Of a DNA stretch of 64,000 nucleotides, positions 35,553 through 43,168 are shown in pieces (position 1 is the first letter of the stretch; each line of letters opens with the position of its first letter). The notes under the pieces were generated by a model. That model saw only the letters and a list, made by a program, of their open reading frames with translations. It had not been told where the DNA came from and ran no database searches. The translations under genes and the position numbers were made by a program. The stretch is from Jannaschia sp. M317 (GTDB lineage: Bacteria > Pseudomonadota > Alphaproteobacteria > Rhodobacterales > Rhodobacteraceae). The stretch is from assembly GCF_025141175.1 (NCBI RefSeq), contig NZ_CP081155.1:2013001-2077000 (forward strand), read 5' to 3'.

Positions 35553-36599
35553 ATGAAACTCAGCGATTTCGATTTTGACCTGCCCGAAGACTTGATTGCG
35601 ACCCGCCCGGCGCGACCACGGTCGTCTGCGCGGATGATGGTCGTGCAACCGGATGTGATCACAGACGCGCGTGTCACGGATCTGACCGACTGGCTGCGGC
35701 CTGGGGATCGGTTGATCCTGAATGATACCAAGGTGATACCTGCTCGGCTGACCGGTGAGCGGGTGCGTCAGACCACGGATGGATCGGGCCGCGCCAAGTG
35801 TGAATTCACCCTGACGGAGGCGCAGCCGGATGGCAGCTGGCGCGCCTTGGGCAAGCCGCTGCGGAAACTGCGCGCGGGCGATCATATCGTGTTCGCCGCC
35901 GGGTTGACCGCTCAGGTCCTGGCAAAGTCAGAGACGGATGTTACCTTGTCTTTTGATACTGAAGACAAGGATTTGGATGATGTTCTTCAGGTTGCGGGGC
36001 AGATGCCGCTGCCGCCCTACATCGCCGCCAAGCGTCCGCCCGATGCGCAGGACAACGATGATTATCAGACGATCTGGGCGCGGCATTCCGGGGCGGTCGC
36101 GGCACCGACGGCCTCGCTCCACTTCGACGCGCCCCTGTTGGAGGCACTGCGGGCACGGGGCGTGGGCTTTACCGAGGTGACGTTGCACGTCGGGGCAGGG
36201 ACGTTCCTACCGGTCAAGGTAGAGGATGTGACCACGCACAAGATGCATGCGGAATGGGGAGAGGTCACCTCCCAAGCGGTTGAAGATATTCGTAAAACCA
36301 AATCTGATGGGGGACGGGTGATCCCGGTAGGGACGACTGCCTTACGGCTGATCGAGAGCGCGGCGCGCGGGGGTGTGATCACAGAATTCCGGGGCGAGAC
36401 GGACATCTTCATCTACCCAGGCTTCCGCTTTCAGGTCGCGGATGGGTTGATGACCAATTTCCACCTGCCGCAGAGCACGTTGTTGATGCTGGTCAGTGCC
36501 TTGATGGGGCGAGATCGGATGATGGAGGCCTATGCCCATGCGGTTCAGGACCGCTATCGGTTCTTCAGCTACGGGGACGCCTCGCTGCTGCTGCCATAA
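35553..36599 (+). CDS. queA: S-adenosylmethionine:tRNA ribosyltransferase-isomerase
   Basis: QueA transfers the ribosyl part of SAM to preQ1-tRNA to make epoxyqueuosine. The 348-residue protein has the family segments [40 protein letters not shown] and [12 protein letters not shown], plus [17 protein letters not shown] near the C-terminus. tgt, the preceding step on tRNA, is in the same window at 60.6 kb. It is probably co-transcribed with the AsmA-like gene. Base composition around 35.9 kb is slightly lower in GC than its neighbours. Confidence 0.97.
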   Translation: MKLSDFDFDLPEDLIATRPARPRSSARMMVVQPDVITDARVTDLTDWLRPGDRLILNDTKVIPARLTGERVRQTTDGSGRAKCEFTLTEAQPDGSWRALGKPLRKLRAGDHIVFAAGLTAQVLAKSETDVTLSFDTEDKDLDDVLQVAGQMPLPPYIAAKRPPDAQDNDDYQTIWARHSGAVAAPTASLHFDAPLLEALRARGVGFTEVTLHVGAGTFLPVKVEDVTTHKMHAEWGEVTSQAVEDIRKTKSDGGRVIPVGTTALRLIESAARGGVITEFRGETDIFIYPGFRFQVADGLMTNFHLPQSTLLMLVSALMGRDRMMEAYAHAVQDRYRFFSYGDASLLLP

Positions 36600-36604
36600 C
36601 GGAT

Positions 36605-36652
36605 TTTTCACGTTTTGGGGGTAGTCTGTCAGGTGACTTTCACAATTTGGGG
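36605..36652 (+). promoter_or_regulatory. Paired 16-base motif between queA and MFS gene
   Basis: TTTTCACGTTTTGGGG (36605-36620) and CTTTCACAATTTGGGG (36637-36652) are direct repeats exactly 32 bases apart. They are the reverse complement of the pair before purQ (11251-11298), where the step is also 32. They start six bases after queA and lie about 100 bases upstream of the MFS start, a normal operator position. The binding protein is unknown. Confidence 0.5.
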
Positions 36653-36752
36653 GAAAACCTGAGCGGCAAGACGCGGGGTGTCGGCTTGGTGCTAGACCTG
36701 ACGCGAATCGAGGCGTAGGCGCGGCCCAGCAATCGTGTCTCAGAGGTCGGCC

Positions 36753-38012
36753 ATGCTCATCGTGTTACGAAACTCCTGGGCGCTGCTCCTGGGGATTACC
36801 CTGCTGATGCTGGGCAACGGGATTCAGGGCACTCTGCTAGGTGTGCGCGGCGAGATCGAGGGCTTCTCGACCGGGGCGATGTCCATCGTGATGGCCAGCT
36901 ATTTTGCCGGCTTCCTTTTGGGGTCGCAATTGGTGCCCGATCTGATTCGAAAGGTCGGTCATGTGCGCGTGTTCGCGGCCCTGGGGTCCTTGGCGAGTGC
37001 GGGTCTGATTCTCTATCCGGCGTTGGTGGATCCGATCGCCTGGACGGCGCTTCGCCTGCTGCTCGGCTTTTGTTTCTGCGGTGTTTATATCGTCGCGGAA
37101 AGCTGGCTGAACAATACAACTACGAACGAGACGCGGGGGCGCGCGCTGTCGCTTTACCTGATCGCGCAGATGGTCGGGATCGTCGCCGCGCAGGCCTTGT
37201 TCACCCTGGGCGACGCGAGCGAGTTCTATCTGTTCATCACCGTCTCGGTTCTGGTGTCGCTGGCCTTTGCGCCGATCCTTTTGTCGGCCACGCCGGTGCC
37301 CCCGTTCGAGACGACAAAGCCGATGTCGTTCCGGGAACTGTACCGGGTGTCCCCGCTGGGGTTCATCGGCATCCTGTTGCTGGGGGCCGTGTTTTCGGCG
37401 TTGTTCGGTATGGCGGGTGTTTACGGTGCCTTGGCAAAGCTGACGTCGGCGCAGATCGCGCTGTTCGTGTCGGCCATCTATCTGGGCGGTATGGTGTTTC
37501 AGTACCCGATCGGCTGGCTTTCGGACAAGATCGACCGCCGCCAGATGGTCGTCGTCGGGGCACTGGTCGGGTTGGCGGGGTGCCTGCTGGGCATGTCGGG
37601 GATCGGTGGCTTCACCGGAGCCTTGAGCGCCGCCTTTCTGATCGGCGGCATGGCAAACCCGCTGTATGGCCTGCTGCTGGCCTATACCAATGACTTCCTC
37701 GCGCCCGAAGATATGGCCTCGGCCTCTGGCAGGTTGTTGTTTGTCAACGGCTTGGGGGCAATCGGCGGGCCGCTTGTCACCGGTTGGCTGATGGAGCGGA
37801 CGGGCCCTGCGGGGTTCTTTCTGTTCATCGGCGTCCTGATGGCCGCGCTGGCGGGCTATGCCATCTGGCGGATGACCCAGCGCCCGGCAGTGGAAACCGA
37901 CGAGACAGCGGCCTACGTGGCTATGTCACCGGGTGCCACGACGCCCGTGACCATCACCGCAATGGTCGATGAATGGGAAGAACAGTTGACGCAGGACGAG
38001 GAGACTGCGTGA
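36753..38012 (+). CDS. MFS transporter, YcaD-like
   Basis: This 419-residue integral membrane protein has about 12 hydrophobic segments and a hydrophilic C-terminal tail of about 50 residues. Features are an early GNGIQGTLLGVR, RLLLGFCFCGVYIVAESWLN at the fifth segment (as in YcaD/YfkF relatives) and GWLSDKIDRRQMV in the central loop. The substrate is unknown. GAGG stands six bases before ATG 36753; GTG 36735 is an alternative. The DUF924 gene follows after 31 bases. Confidence 0.88.
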   Translation: MLIVLRNSWALLLGITLLMLGNGIQGTLLGVRGEIEGFSTGAMSIVMASYFAGFLLGSQLVPDLIRKVGHVRVFAALGSLASAGLILYPALVDPIAWTALRLLLGFCFCGVYIVAESWLNNTTTNETRGRALSLYLIAQMVGIVAAQALFTLGDASEFYLFITVSVLVSLAFAPILLSATPVPPFETTKPMSFRELYRVSPLGFIGILLLGAVFSALFGMAGVYGALAKLTSAQIALFVSAIYLGGMVFQYPIGWLSDKIDRRQMVVVGALVGLAGCLLGMSGIGGFTGALSAAFLIGGMANPLYGLLLAYTNDFLAPEDMASASGRLLFVNGLGAIGGPLVTGWLMERTGPAGFFLFIGVLMAALAGYAIWRMTQRPAVETDETAAYVAMSPGATTPVTITAMVDEWEEQLTQDEETA

Positions 38013-38043
38013 ATTGCAGCCAGGGGAAACGGGAGGAGTTTCA

Positions 38044-38619
38044 ATGGTGCATGATCCTGAAGAGGTTCTGCATTTCTGGCTGGAGGAATGTGGACCACAG
38101 GAATGGTATGCGGGGGGCGACGCCCTGGATGCCAGGATCCGGGACCGCTTTGCCGCAGTCTGGGAAGCGGCACGCGATCGCAAGTTGGAAGGCTGGCGCT
38201 GTACTGCGCGCGGCACGCTGGCCCTGCTGATCCTGTGCGACCAGTTTCCGCGAAACATGTTCCGCGGTCAGCCCAAGGCCTTTGCCACCGACGCCTATGC
38301 GCGGCGGGTGGCGAGCGTCGGGATCAGTCGCAACATGGACCGGGACATCGGTGGTAAGGCGCAGCAGTTTTTCTATCTGCCGTTCGAACATTCCGAAAGC
38401 CTGACAGATCAGGAACGGGCCGTGCGCCTGATCCTGTTGCGGATGGAGGCCCCCGACAGCCTGCTGCATGCGCGCGCCCATCGACAGGTCATCCGTGATT
38501 TCGGACGGTTCCCGTTCCGCAACACCGCGCTGGGCCGCCAGAGCAGCCGCGCCGAGCTGTCTTTTCTGGAGGGCGGCGCCTATGGCGGTGTTCTGCGAGA
38601 GTTGCAGAATGCAGCCTGA
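38044..38619 (+). CDS. DUF924 family protein
   Basis: The protein has 191 residues with the family pattern EVLHFWLEECG near the start, then LALLILCDQFPRNMFRG, FFYLPFEHSE and IRDFGRFPFRN. It is alpha-helical (TPR-like) and cytosolic; no function is established. ATG 38044 follows GGGAGGAG. It is probably co-transcribed with the MFS gene upstream. Confidence 0.9.
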   Translation: MVHDPEEVLHFWLEECGPQEWYAGGDALDARIRDRFAAVWEAARDRKLEGWRCTARGTLALLILCDQFPRNMFRGQPKAFATDAYARRVASVGISRNMDRDIGGKAQQFFYLPFEHSESLTDQERAVRLILLRMEAPDSLLHARAHRQVIRDFGRFPFRNTALGRQSSRAELSFLEGGAYGGVLRELQNAA

Positions 38620-38721
38620 GTTATGCACTGTGTGCATGGCTGGGCCATCGAAGGGGCACTTCACCTTTTGGCATGGACCAGTTAGTTCAACGTTAAACAA
38701 ATTCGACGCAAGGGGCATGAC

Positions 38722-40113
38722 ATGGCCAATTCCTTCGACCTTATCGTGATCGGCTCCGGCCCTGGTGGCTATGTGGCCGCCATACGCGCGGCGCAGCTGG
38801 GGCTGAAGGTCGCCTGCGTCGAGCGGGAGCATCTGGGCGGTATCTGCCTGAACTGGGGCTGTATCCCGACCAAGGCGATGCTGCGGTCGTCCGAGGTGTT
38901 CCACCTGATGCACCGCGCCAAGGAATTCGGGCTGAAGGCGGAAAAGATCGACTATGATCTGGACGCCGTGGTCCAGCGGTCGCGCGGCGTGGCCAAACAG
39001 CTGTCGGGCGGGATCGGCCACCTGTTCAAGAAGAACAAGGTCACCGTCGTCATGGGCGAGGCCAAGCTGGCAGGCAAGGGCAAGGTTTCGGTCAAGACCG
39101 ACAAGGGCACCGAAGAGCTGACGGCGAAGAACGTGATCGTCGCCACCGGCGCGCGGGCCCGCAACCTGCCGGGGCTGGAGGCGGACGGCAAGCGCGTCTG
39201 GAACTACAAGACCGCGCTGATGCCGCCGCATATGCCCAAGAAGCTGCTGGTCATCGGATCGGGCGCCATCGGCATCGAATTCGCCAGCTTCTACAACACG
39301 TTGGGGGCTGACACGACGGTGGTCGAGGTGATGGATCGCGTGCTGCCGGTGGAGGACGAGGAGATTTCCAAGTTCGCCAAGAAGCAGTTCGAGAAGCAGG
39401 GAATGAAGATCCTGCAGAAATCGACCGTCAAGTCGCTGGACCGCAAGGCCGACAAGGTGATCGCCACCATCGAGTCCGGCGGCAAGTCCGACACGCATGA
39501 ATTCGACACCGTGATTTCCGCCGTGGGCATCGTCGGCAACGTCGAGAACCTGGGCCTCGAAGAGCTGGGCGTGAAAATCGACCGGACCCATGTGGTCGTG
39601 GACGAATACTGCGGCACCGGGGTCGAGGGGCTGTATGCCATCGGCGACATCGCGGGCGCGCCCTGGCTGGCGCACAAGGCCAGCCACGAGGGGGTCATGG
39701 TGGCCGAAAAGATCGCGGGCAAGTCGGTGCATCCGATCCGCCCCGAAAGCATCGCAGGCTGCACCTATTGCCATCCGCAGGTGGCCAGCGTCGGTCTGAC
39801 CGAGGCGAAGGCCAAGGAAGCGGGCTATGACATCAAGGTCGGTCGTTTCCCCTTTATCGGCAACGGCAAGGCGATTGCCCTGGGCGAGCCGGAGGGCATG
39901 ATCAAGACCGTTTTCGACAAGAAGACGGGCGAGCTGCTGGGGGCGCACATGGTCGGGGCCGAGGTGACCGAGCTGATCCAGGGCTATGTCATCGGCCGTC
40001 AGCTGGAGACGACGGACGAGGATCTGGCGCATACCGTGTTCCCGCATCCGACCCTGTCGGAAATGATGCACGAGGCCGTGCTGGACGCCGACGGGCGGGC
40101 CATCCACTTCTGA
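38722..40113 (+). CDS. lpd: Dihydrolipoyl dehydrogenase (E3)
   Basis: E3 reoxidises lipoamide in 2-oxoacid dehydrogenase complexes. The 463-residue flavoprotein has the FAD motif VIGSGPGGYVAA, the redox disulfide C42-C47 in GGICLNWGC, the NAD motif VIGSGAIGIEFASF, and the C-terminal catalytic His-Glu in FPHPTLSEMMHEA. No E1 or E2 gene is adjacent in this window. A CTTCACCTTTTGG stretch upstream (38657-38669) resembles the paired motif seen at 11.3 and 36.6 kb but is single. Confidence 0.97.
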   Translation: MANSFDLIVIGSGPGGYVAAIRAAQLGLKVACVEREHLGGICLNWGCIPTKAMLRSSEVFHLMHRAKEFGLKAEKIDYDLDAVVQRSRGVAKQLSGGIGHLFKKNKVTVVMGEAKLAGKGKVSVKTDKGTEELTAKNVIVATGARARNLPGLEADGKRVWNYKTALMPPHMPKKLLVIGSGAIGIEFASFYNTLGADTTVVEVMDRVLPVEDEEISKFAKKQFEKQGMKILQKSTVKSLDRKADKVIATIESGGKSDTHEFDTVISAVGIVGNVENLGLEELGVKIDRTHVVVDEYCGTGVEGLYAIGDIAGAPWLAHKASHEGVMVAEKIAGKSVHPIRPESIAGCTYCHPQVASVGLTEAKAKEAGYDIKVGRFPFIGNGKAIALGEPEGMIKTVFDKKTGELLGAHMVGAEVTELIQGYVIGRQLETTDEDLAHTVFPHPTLSEMMHEAVLDADGRAIHF

Positions 40114-40134
40114 TCCGGTGCAGGATTGCGCAGG

Positions 40135-40158
40135 ACGGGTCGCCCTTGGGCGGCCCGT
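40135..40158 (+). terminator. Intrinsic terminator of lpd
   Basis: ACGGGTCGCCC/GGGCGGCCCGT pairs over 11 positions (one mismatch) around a TTG loop and is followed by TTGCGTTTG, 22 bases past the lpd stop. Confidence 0.65.
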
Positions 40159-40214
40159 TTGCGTTTGCGGGGCGGGGCGGTAGGGTTCGGGGCAGTCACC
40201 GACCGGAGTTTGCC

Positions 40215-40607
40215 ATGAAAGCCGTGTTAGCCATCGCCCTGACCGCCCTGTCCCTCGCGGCACCCGCCCAGGCGCAGCAGCAGTTGGGATACTATTTCGC
40301 GGAGATCGGGCCGCAGGACGTGGTCAATTCCCGGGGCGCGCGCCTGGGGTCTGTCTGCGCGATCCTGCAGCAGGACCGCGCCAATGTGCATCGGTTCGGG
40401 CGGCGGGATCGGAGCGATGAAATCGACCCGTTCTTCGGCGACCGGGCTGCCCGTGGGATCATCAGTCAGGATTGCCGCCCGGTCTATCCGGGCGACAAGA
40501 ACATTCAGCGGCTGATTCTGAACGGGACCTCTCCGTTGGTTCGGGTTCAGATCTGGGGCCGCCCCGGCCGGATCCAGTTCGTGACCTACGAGAACGGCGC
40601 CGGCTAG
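40215..40607 (+). CDS. Small periplasmic protein of unknown function
   Basis: The protein has 130 residues with a clear signal peptide (about 1-20, APAQA-QQ). The mature part has two cysteines (SVCAILQQD and SQDCRPVYPGD) that could form a disulfide, and a QIWGRPGRIQFVTYENG end. I do not recognise a family. It follows the lpd terminator and so is probably transcribed alone. Confidence 0.7.
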   Translation: MKAVLAIALTALSLAAPAQAQQQLGYYFAEIGPQDVVNSRGARLGSVCAILQQDRANVHRFGRRDRSDEIDPFFGDRAARGIISQDCRPVYPGDKNIQRLILNGTSPLVRVQIWGRPGRIQFVTYENGAG

Positions 40608-40610
40608 ACG

Positions 40611-40901
40611 TCAGAGATCGCCTAGCAGGGTGATCATCGTCTGCGCCCCGCGCTTGCGCAGGGCATGTACGTCCGCCAGATCCGGGTCGTTGATCCAGGC
40701 GCGGGCTGCTTCGGCATCGGGGAAGGCCGCCATGACGGCGGTCGCGGGGCCGGCGCCCGTGTCCTCCAGCACCTCGCTGCCGGGGCCTCCGGCGAGGATC
40801 TTGCCGCCGTGCTTGGCAAGGGCGGCGCTGGCCTGGCTGCGGTAGTCAGCGAAGACGTCTGCGTCTTTCAGGACGAGTTGGACGGTGATGTAGGCGGTCA
40901 T
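40611..40901 (-). CDS. DUF1330 family protein
   Basis: This 96-residue ferredoxin-like-fold protein has VQLVLKDADVFADYRSQAS, GGKILAGGPGSEVLE and AAFPDAEAARAWINDPD, as in DUF1330. AGAGGACC precedes ATG 40901. It is divergent from a LysR-type regulator gene with 97 bases between, the usual arrangement of a regulator and its target, so control by that regulator is likely. Its function is unknown. Confidence 0.9.
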   Translation of the reverse strand: MTAYITVQLVLKDADVFADYRSQASAALAKHGGKILAGGPGSEVLEDTGAGPATAVMAAFPDAEAARAWINDPDLADVHALRKRGAQTMITLLGDL

Positions 40902-40998
40902 GTGAGCGGTCCTCTGGTTGGGTGATCCAGGGATATCCGAACAGGGGCCATTGCGGAATTGATTGAAGGTGCAAGCCGCCCGTGCAAATCTGCATGGT

Positions 40999-41886
40999 AT
41001 GGCTGCTGACTGGAATACCCTGAAATTGATCCTCGATCTGGAACGGGGGGGCAGTCTGGCGGCAGCGGCGCGGGCCACGGGGGCCAGTGCGGCGACCCTG
41101 TCGCGGCAATTGGCGCGGGCCGAGGCGCAGGTCGGGCGGCGGCTGTTCGATCGCGTGCCCGAGGGGCTGCGCATAACCGACGACGGGGCGATGATGGCCC
41201 GCCATGCCGACCGGATGGAGGCGGAGGCACTGGCGCTGGACCGGCGGTTGGCGGGTCGCGTGGACGGGTTGCAGGGACCGCTGACCCTGACGCTGCCGCC
41301 GTTGTTGGCCAGTGTGGCCCTGGCCGAGGACATACGCGGATTTGCCCGGCGACATCCGGGCATCGCGCTGCGTCTGCTGGGGGACAACACGCCGCTGGAC
41401 CTGCACCGACGCGAGGCCGACGTCGCCCTGCGCGTCAGCCGCACCCCGCCCGAAAGCCTGTGGGGCCGCAAATTGGTCGAGCAGAACGCCGGGTTCTTTG
41501 CCAGCCCCGGCTTTCTGCAGAATCACGCAGATGGTTTGCGTGGTGAGGCCCCGTTGCCGGTCCTGCGCTTTACCGCCTGGGCGCGCACCTGGCCCGCAGG
41601 CCTGACGGAGGTGTTTCCAAGCGCCGAGGTTGCAATGACCTGCGACGACATGCCGGTGGCGATCGCCCTGGCGCAGGCCGGGGTCGGTGTTCTGCGGGCG
41701 TCCTGTTCTGTCGGGGCAGAGGCGGCGGGGCTGGTGCCCGTGCCCGGCACGCCGCGCGTGCCCTATGCGCCGATCTGGTTGCTGACCCATCCGGACCTGC
41801 GTCGCAGCGCGCCGGTCGCCGCCCTGATGGCGCAGCTGACCGCCTTTTTCGAGGCGCGCAAGCCGATGTTCCTGGGCGCACGCTAG
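40999..41886 (+). CDS. LysR-family transcriptional regulator
   Basis: The protein has 295 residues. The N-terminal helix-turn-helix (LKLILDLERGGSLAAAARATGASAATLSRQLARAE) and the linker helix are standard, and the C-terminal part is a shortened periplasmic-binding-like effector domain. ATG 40999 fits the domain start. It is divergent from the DUF1330 gene, its probable target. The effector is unknown. Confidence 0.92.
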   Translation: MAADWNTLKLILDLERGGSLAAAARATGASAATLSRQLARAEAQVGRRLFDRVPEGLRITDDGAMMARHADRMEAEALALDRRLAGRVDGLQGPLTLTLPPLLASVALAEDIRGFARRHPGIALRLLGDNTPLDLHRREADVALRVSRTPPESLWGRKLVEQNAGFFASPGFLQNHADGLRGEAPLPVLRFTAWARTWPAGLTEVFPSAEVAMTCDDMPVAIALAQAGVGVLRASCSVGAEAAGLVPVPGTPRVPYAPIWLLTHPDLRRSAPVAALMAQLTAFFEARKPMFLGAR

Positions 41887-41927
41887 CCCCCCTCGTCTTC
41901 GGCGCGGCAACCTGTCAGGCAGGCGCC

Positions 41928-43055
41928 ATGGAACGTACACATTGGGGGCTGGTGGCCCTCGTCTTCTTTGGCGGGCTGCTGGCAGCGGCCCAGTTCGGCA
42001 AGATCAGCCTGACCCTGGTCGAGGTGGCCGGTGCCTTTGCGCGGCCCGTGACCTCCGTGGCGTTTCTTGTGTCGCTTGTGGGGATCATGGGGCTGGTGCT
42101 GGGGCCGATGGCGGGCGGAATTACCGCCGGGTTCGGGCCTGGGCGGACGTTCCTGGCCGGGCTGGTGCTGGGCGGGGCTATGTCGCTGGTACAGGCGCTG
42201 ATGCCGCCGTTTTGGTTGTTCGCGCTGTCGCGCGGGGTCGAGGGGCTGGCGCATCTGGCGCTGGTCGTGGGGGGACCGCCCTTGATGGCGGCGGCGGCGG
42301 CGGACAACGACCGGCCTTTGGTCATGGGGCTTTGGGCCGTGTTCTTCGGCGCGTCGCTGGCGATTTCAGCACAGATCTTTCCCGGGCTTCTGGCCGCAGG
42401 GGGGCTGCCGCTGTTGTTCGCGTTGCATGGCGGATTGTTGATCGGCCTGGCGGCGGTGTTGTGGCATCGGGTGCCACGGGTGCCCCGCGCGCCGGTCCAG
42501 CTGAACCCCGTGACCGTTCACCGAGAAATCTATGGCAAGATCCGCACCATGGCACCGGGTCTGGGGTTCGTCTGCTATACGTTCCTGTTCATCGCGGCGA
42601 TTGCCTTTCTGCCCGAAGCGTTGGACCGTCCGGCCCTGGGCACGATCCTGCCGGTCATCACCCTGGTATCGACGCTGGCGGGCGGGGCGCTGTGTCGGCG
42701 GGCCGCCCCGCACCACGTGGCCGCGGTCGGCTACCTGGGGACCATCGCGGGTGTTCTGGCGCACCTGGTGGGTGTGCCCGGCGGGATCGAGACCGGTTTT
42801 CTGTTCATGGGGCTGATCCCCGGCGCGAGTTTCGCCGCCATCCCTGCCTGGAACATCAGCCCCGGCGACCGCGCGCGCGCGACCGGGGCCGTCGCGCAAC
42901 TGGGCAACCTGGGCACGGTCAGCGGCACGCCGATTTTCGCGCTGGTCTGGACGGTGGCGGGGCAGGGCGGATTGCTGTGGCTGTTGATCGGGGCCTCGGC
43001 GCTGGGCGCGTTTCTGGCGCTCTGGTCCGGGGCGCGGGCCAGCGCTGGCCCCTGA
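41928..43055 (+). CDS. MFS transporter
   Basis: This 375-residue membrane protein has about 11-12 hydrophobic segments. Features are FFGGLLAAAQFGKISLTL in the first helix, GPMAGGITAGFGPGRTFLAGL (loop A region) and a C-terminal half with GLIPGASFAAIPAWN. The substrate is unknown. It follows the LysR gene by 41 bases on the same strand, so it may be co-transcribed with or controlled by it. uvrA lies downstream with its own LexA box. Confidence 0.85.
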   Translation: MERTHWGLVALVFFGGLLAAAQFGKISLTLVEVAGAFARPVTSVAFLVSLVGIMGLVLGPMAGGITAGFGPGRTFLAGLVLGGAMSLVQALMPPFWLFALSRGVEGLAHLALVVGGPPLMAAAAADNDRPLVMGLWAVFFGASLAISAQIFPGLLAAGGLPLLFALHGGLLIGLAAVLWHRVPRVPRAPVQLNPVTVHREIYGKIRTMAPGLGFVCYTFLFIAAIAFLPEALDRPALGTILPVITLVSTLAGGALCRRAAPHHVAAVGYLGTIAGVLAHLVGVPGGIETGFLFMGLIPGASFAAIPAWNISPGDRARATGAVAQLGNLGTVSGTPIFALVWTVAGQGGLLWLLIGASALGAFLALWSGARASAGP

Positions 43056-43073
43056 TGCGGTGACGTGGTAAGC

Positions 43074-43088
43074 GTTCCTTAAATGTTC
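43074..43088. promoter_or_regulatory. LexA (SOS) box of uvrA
   Basis: GTTC-CTTAAAT-GTTC is a perfect alphaproteobacterial LexA operator, 80 bases before the uvrA start. uvrA is a classical member of the SOS regulon, which supports both calls. Confidence 0.85.
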
Positions 43089-43168
43089 TCATAGGAGTCG
43101 CCCGTTCTGCATTGCAAGCGCGGACCGCCTGCCTATGTCATCAAGTCTGACGTATTCCGGGGGCAGGC

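Noticed and set aside
35500..35560. preQ1 riboswitch before queA
   Set aside because: Only nine bases separate queA from the AsmA-like gene; no room for an aptamer.
36605..36652. NrdR boxes, which also occur as 16-base pairs about 31-32 bases apart
   Set aside because: The motif is not palindromic, lacks the ACA...TGT ends of NrdR boxes, and no ribonucleotide reductase gene is near.
38651..38673. Third copy of the TTTTCACRTTTTGGGG motif before lpd
   Set aside because: CTTCACCTTTTGG has several differences and no partner 32 bases away; probably chance.
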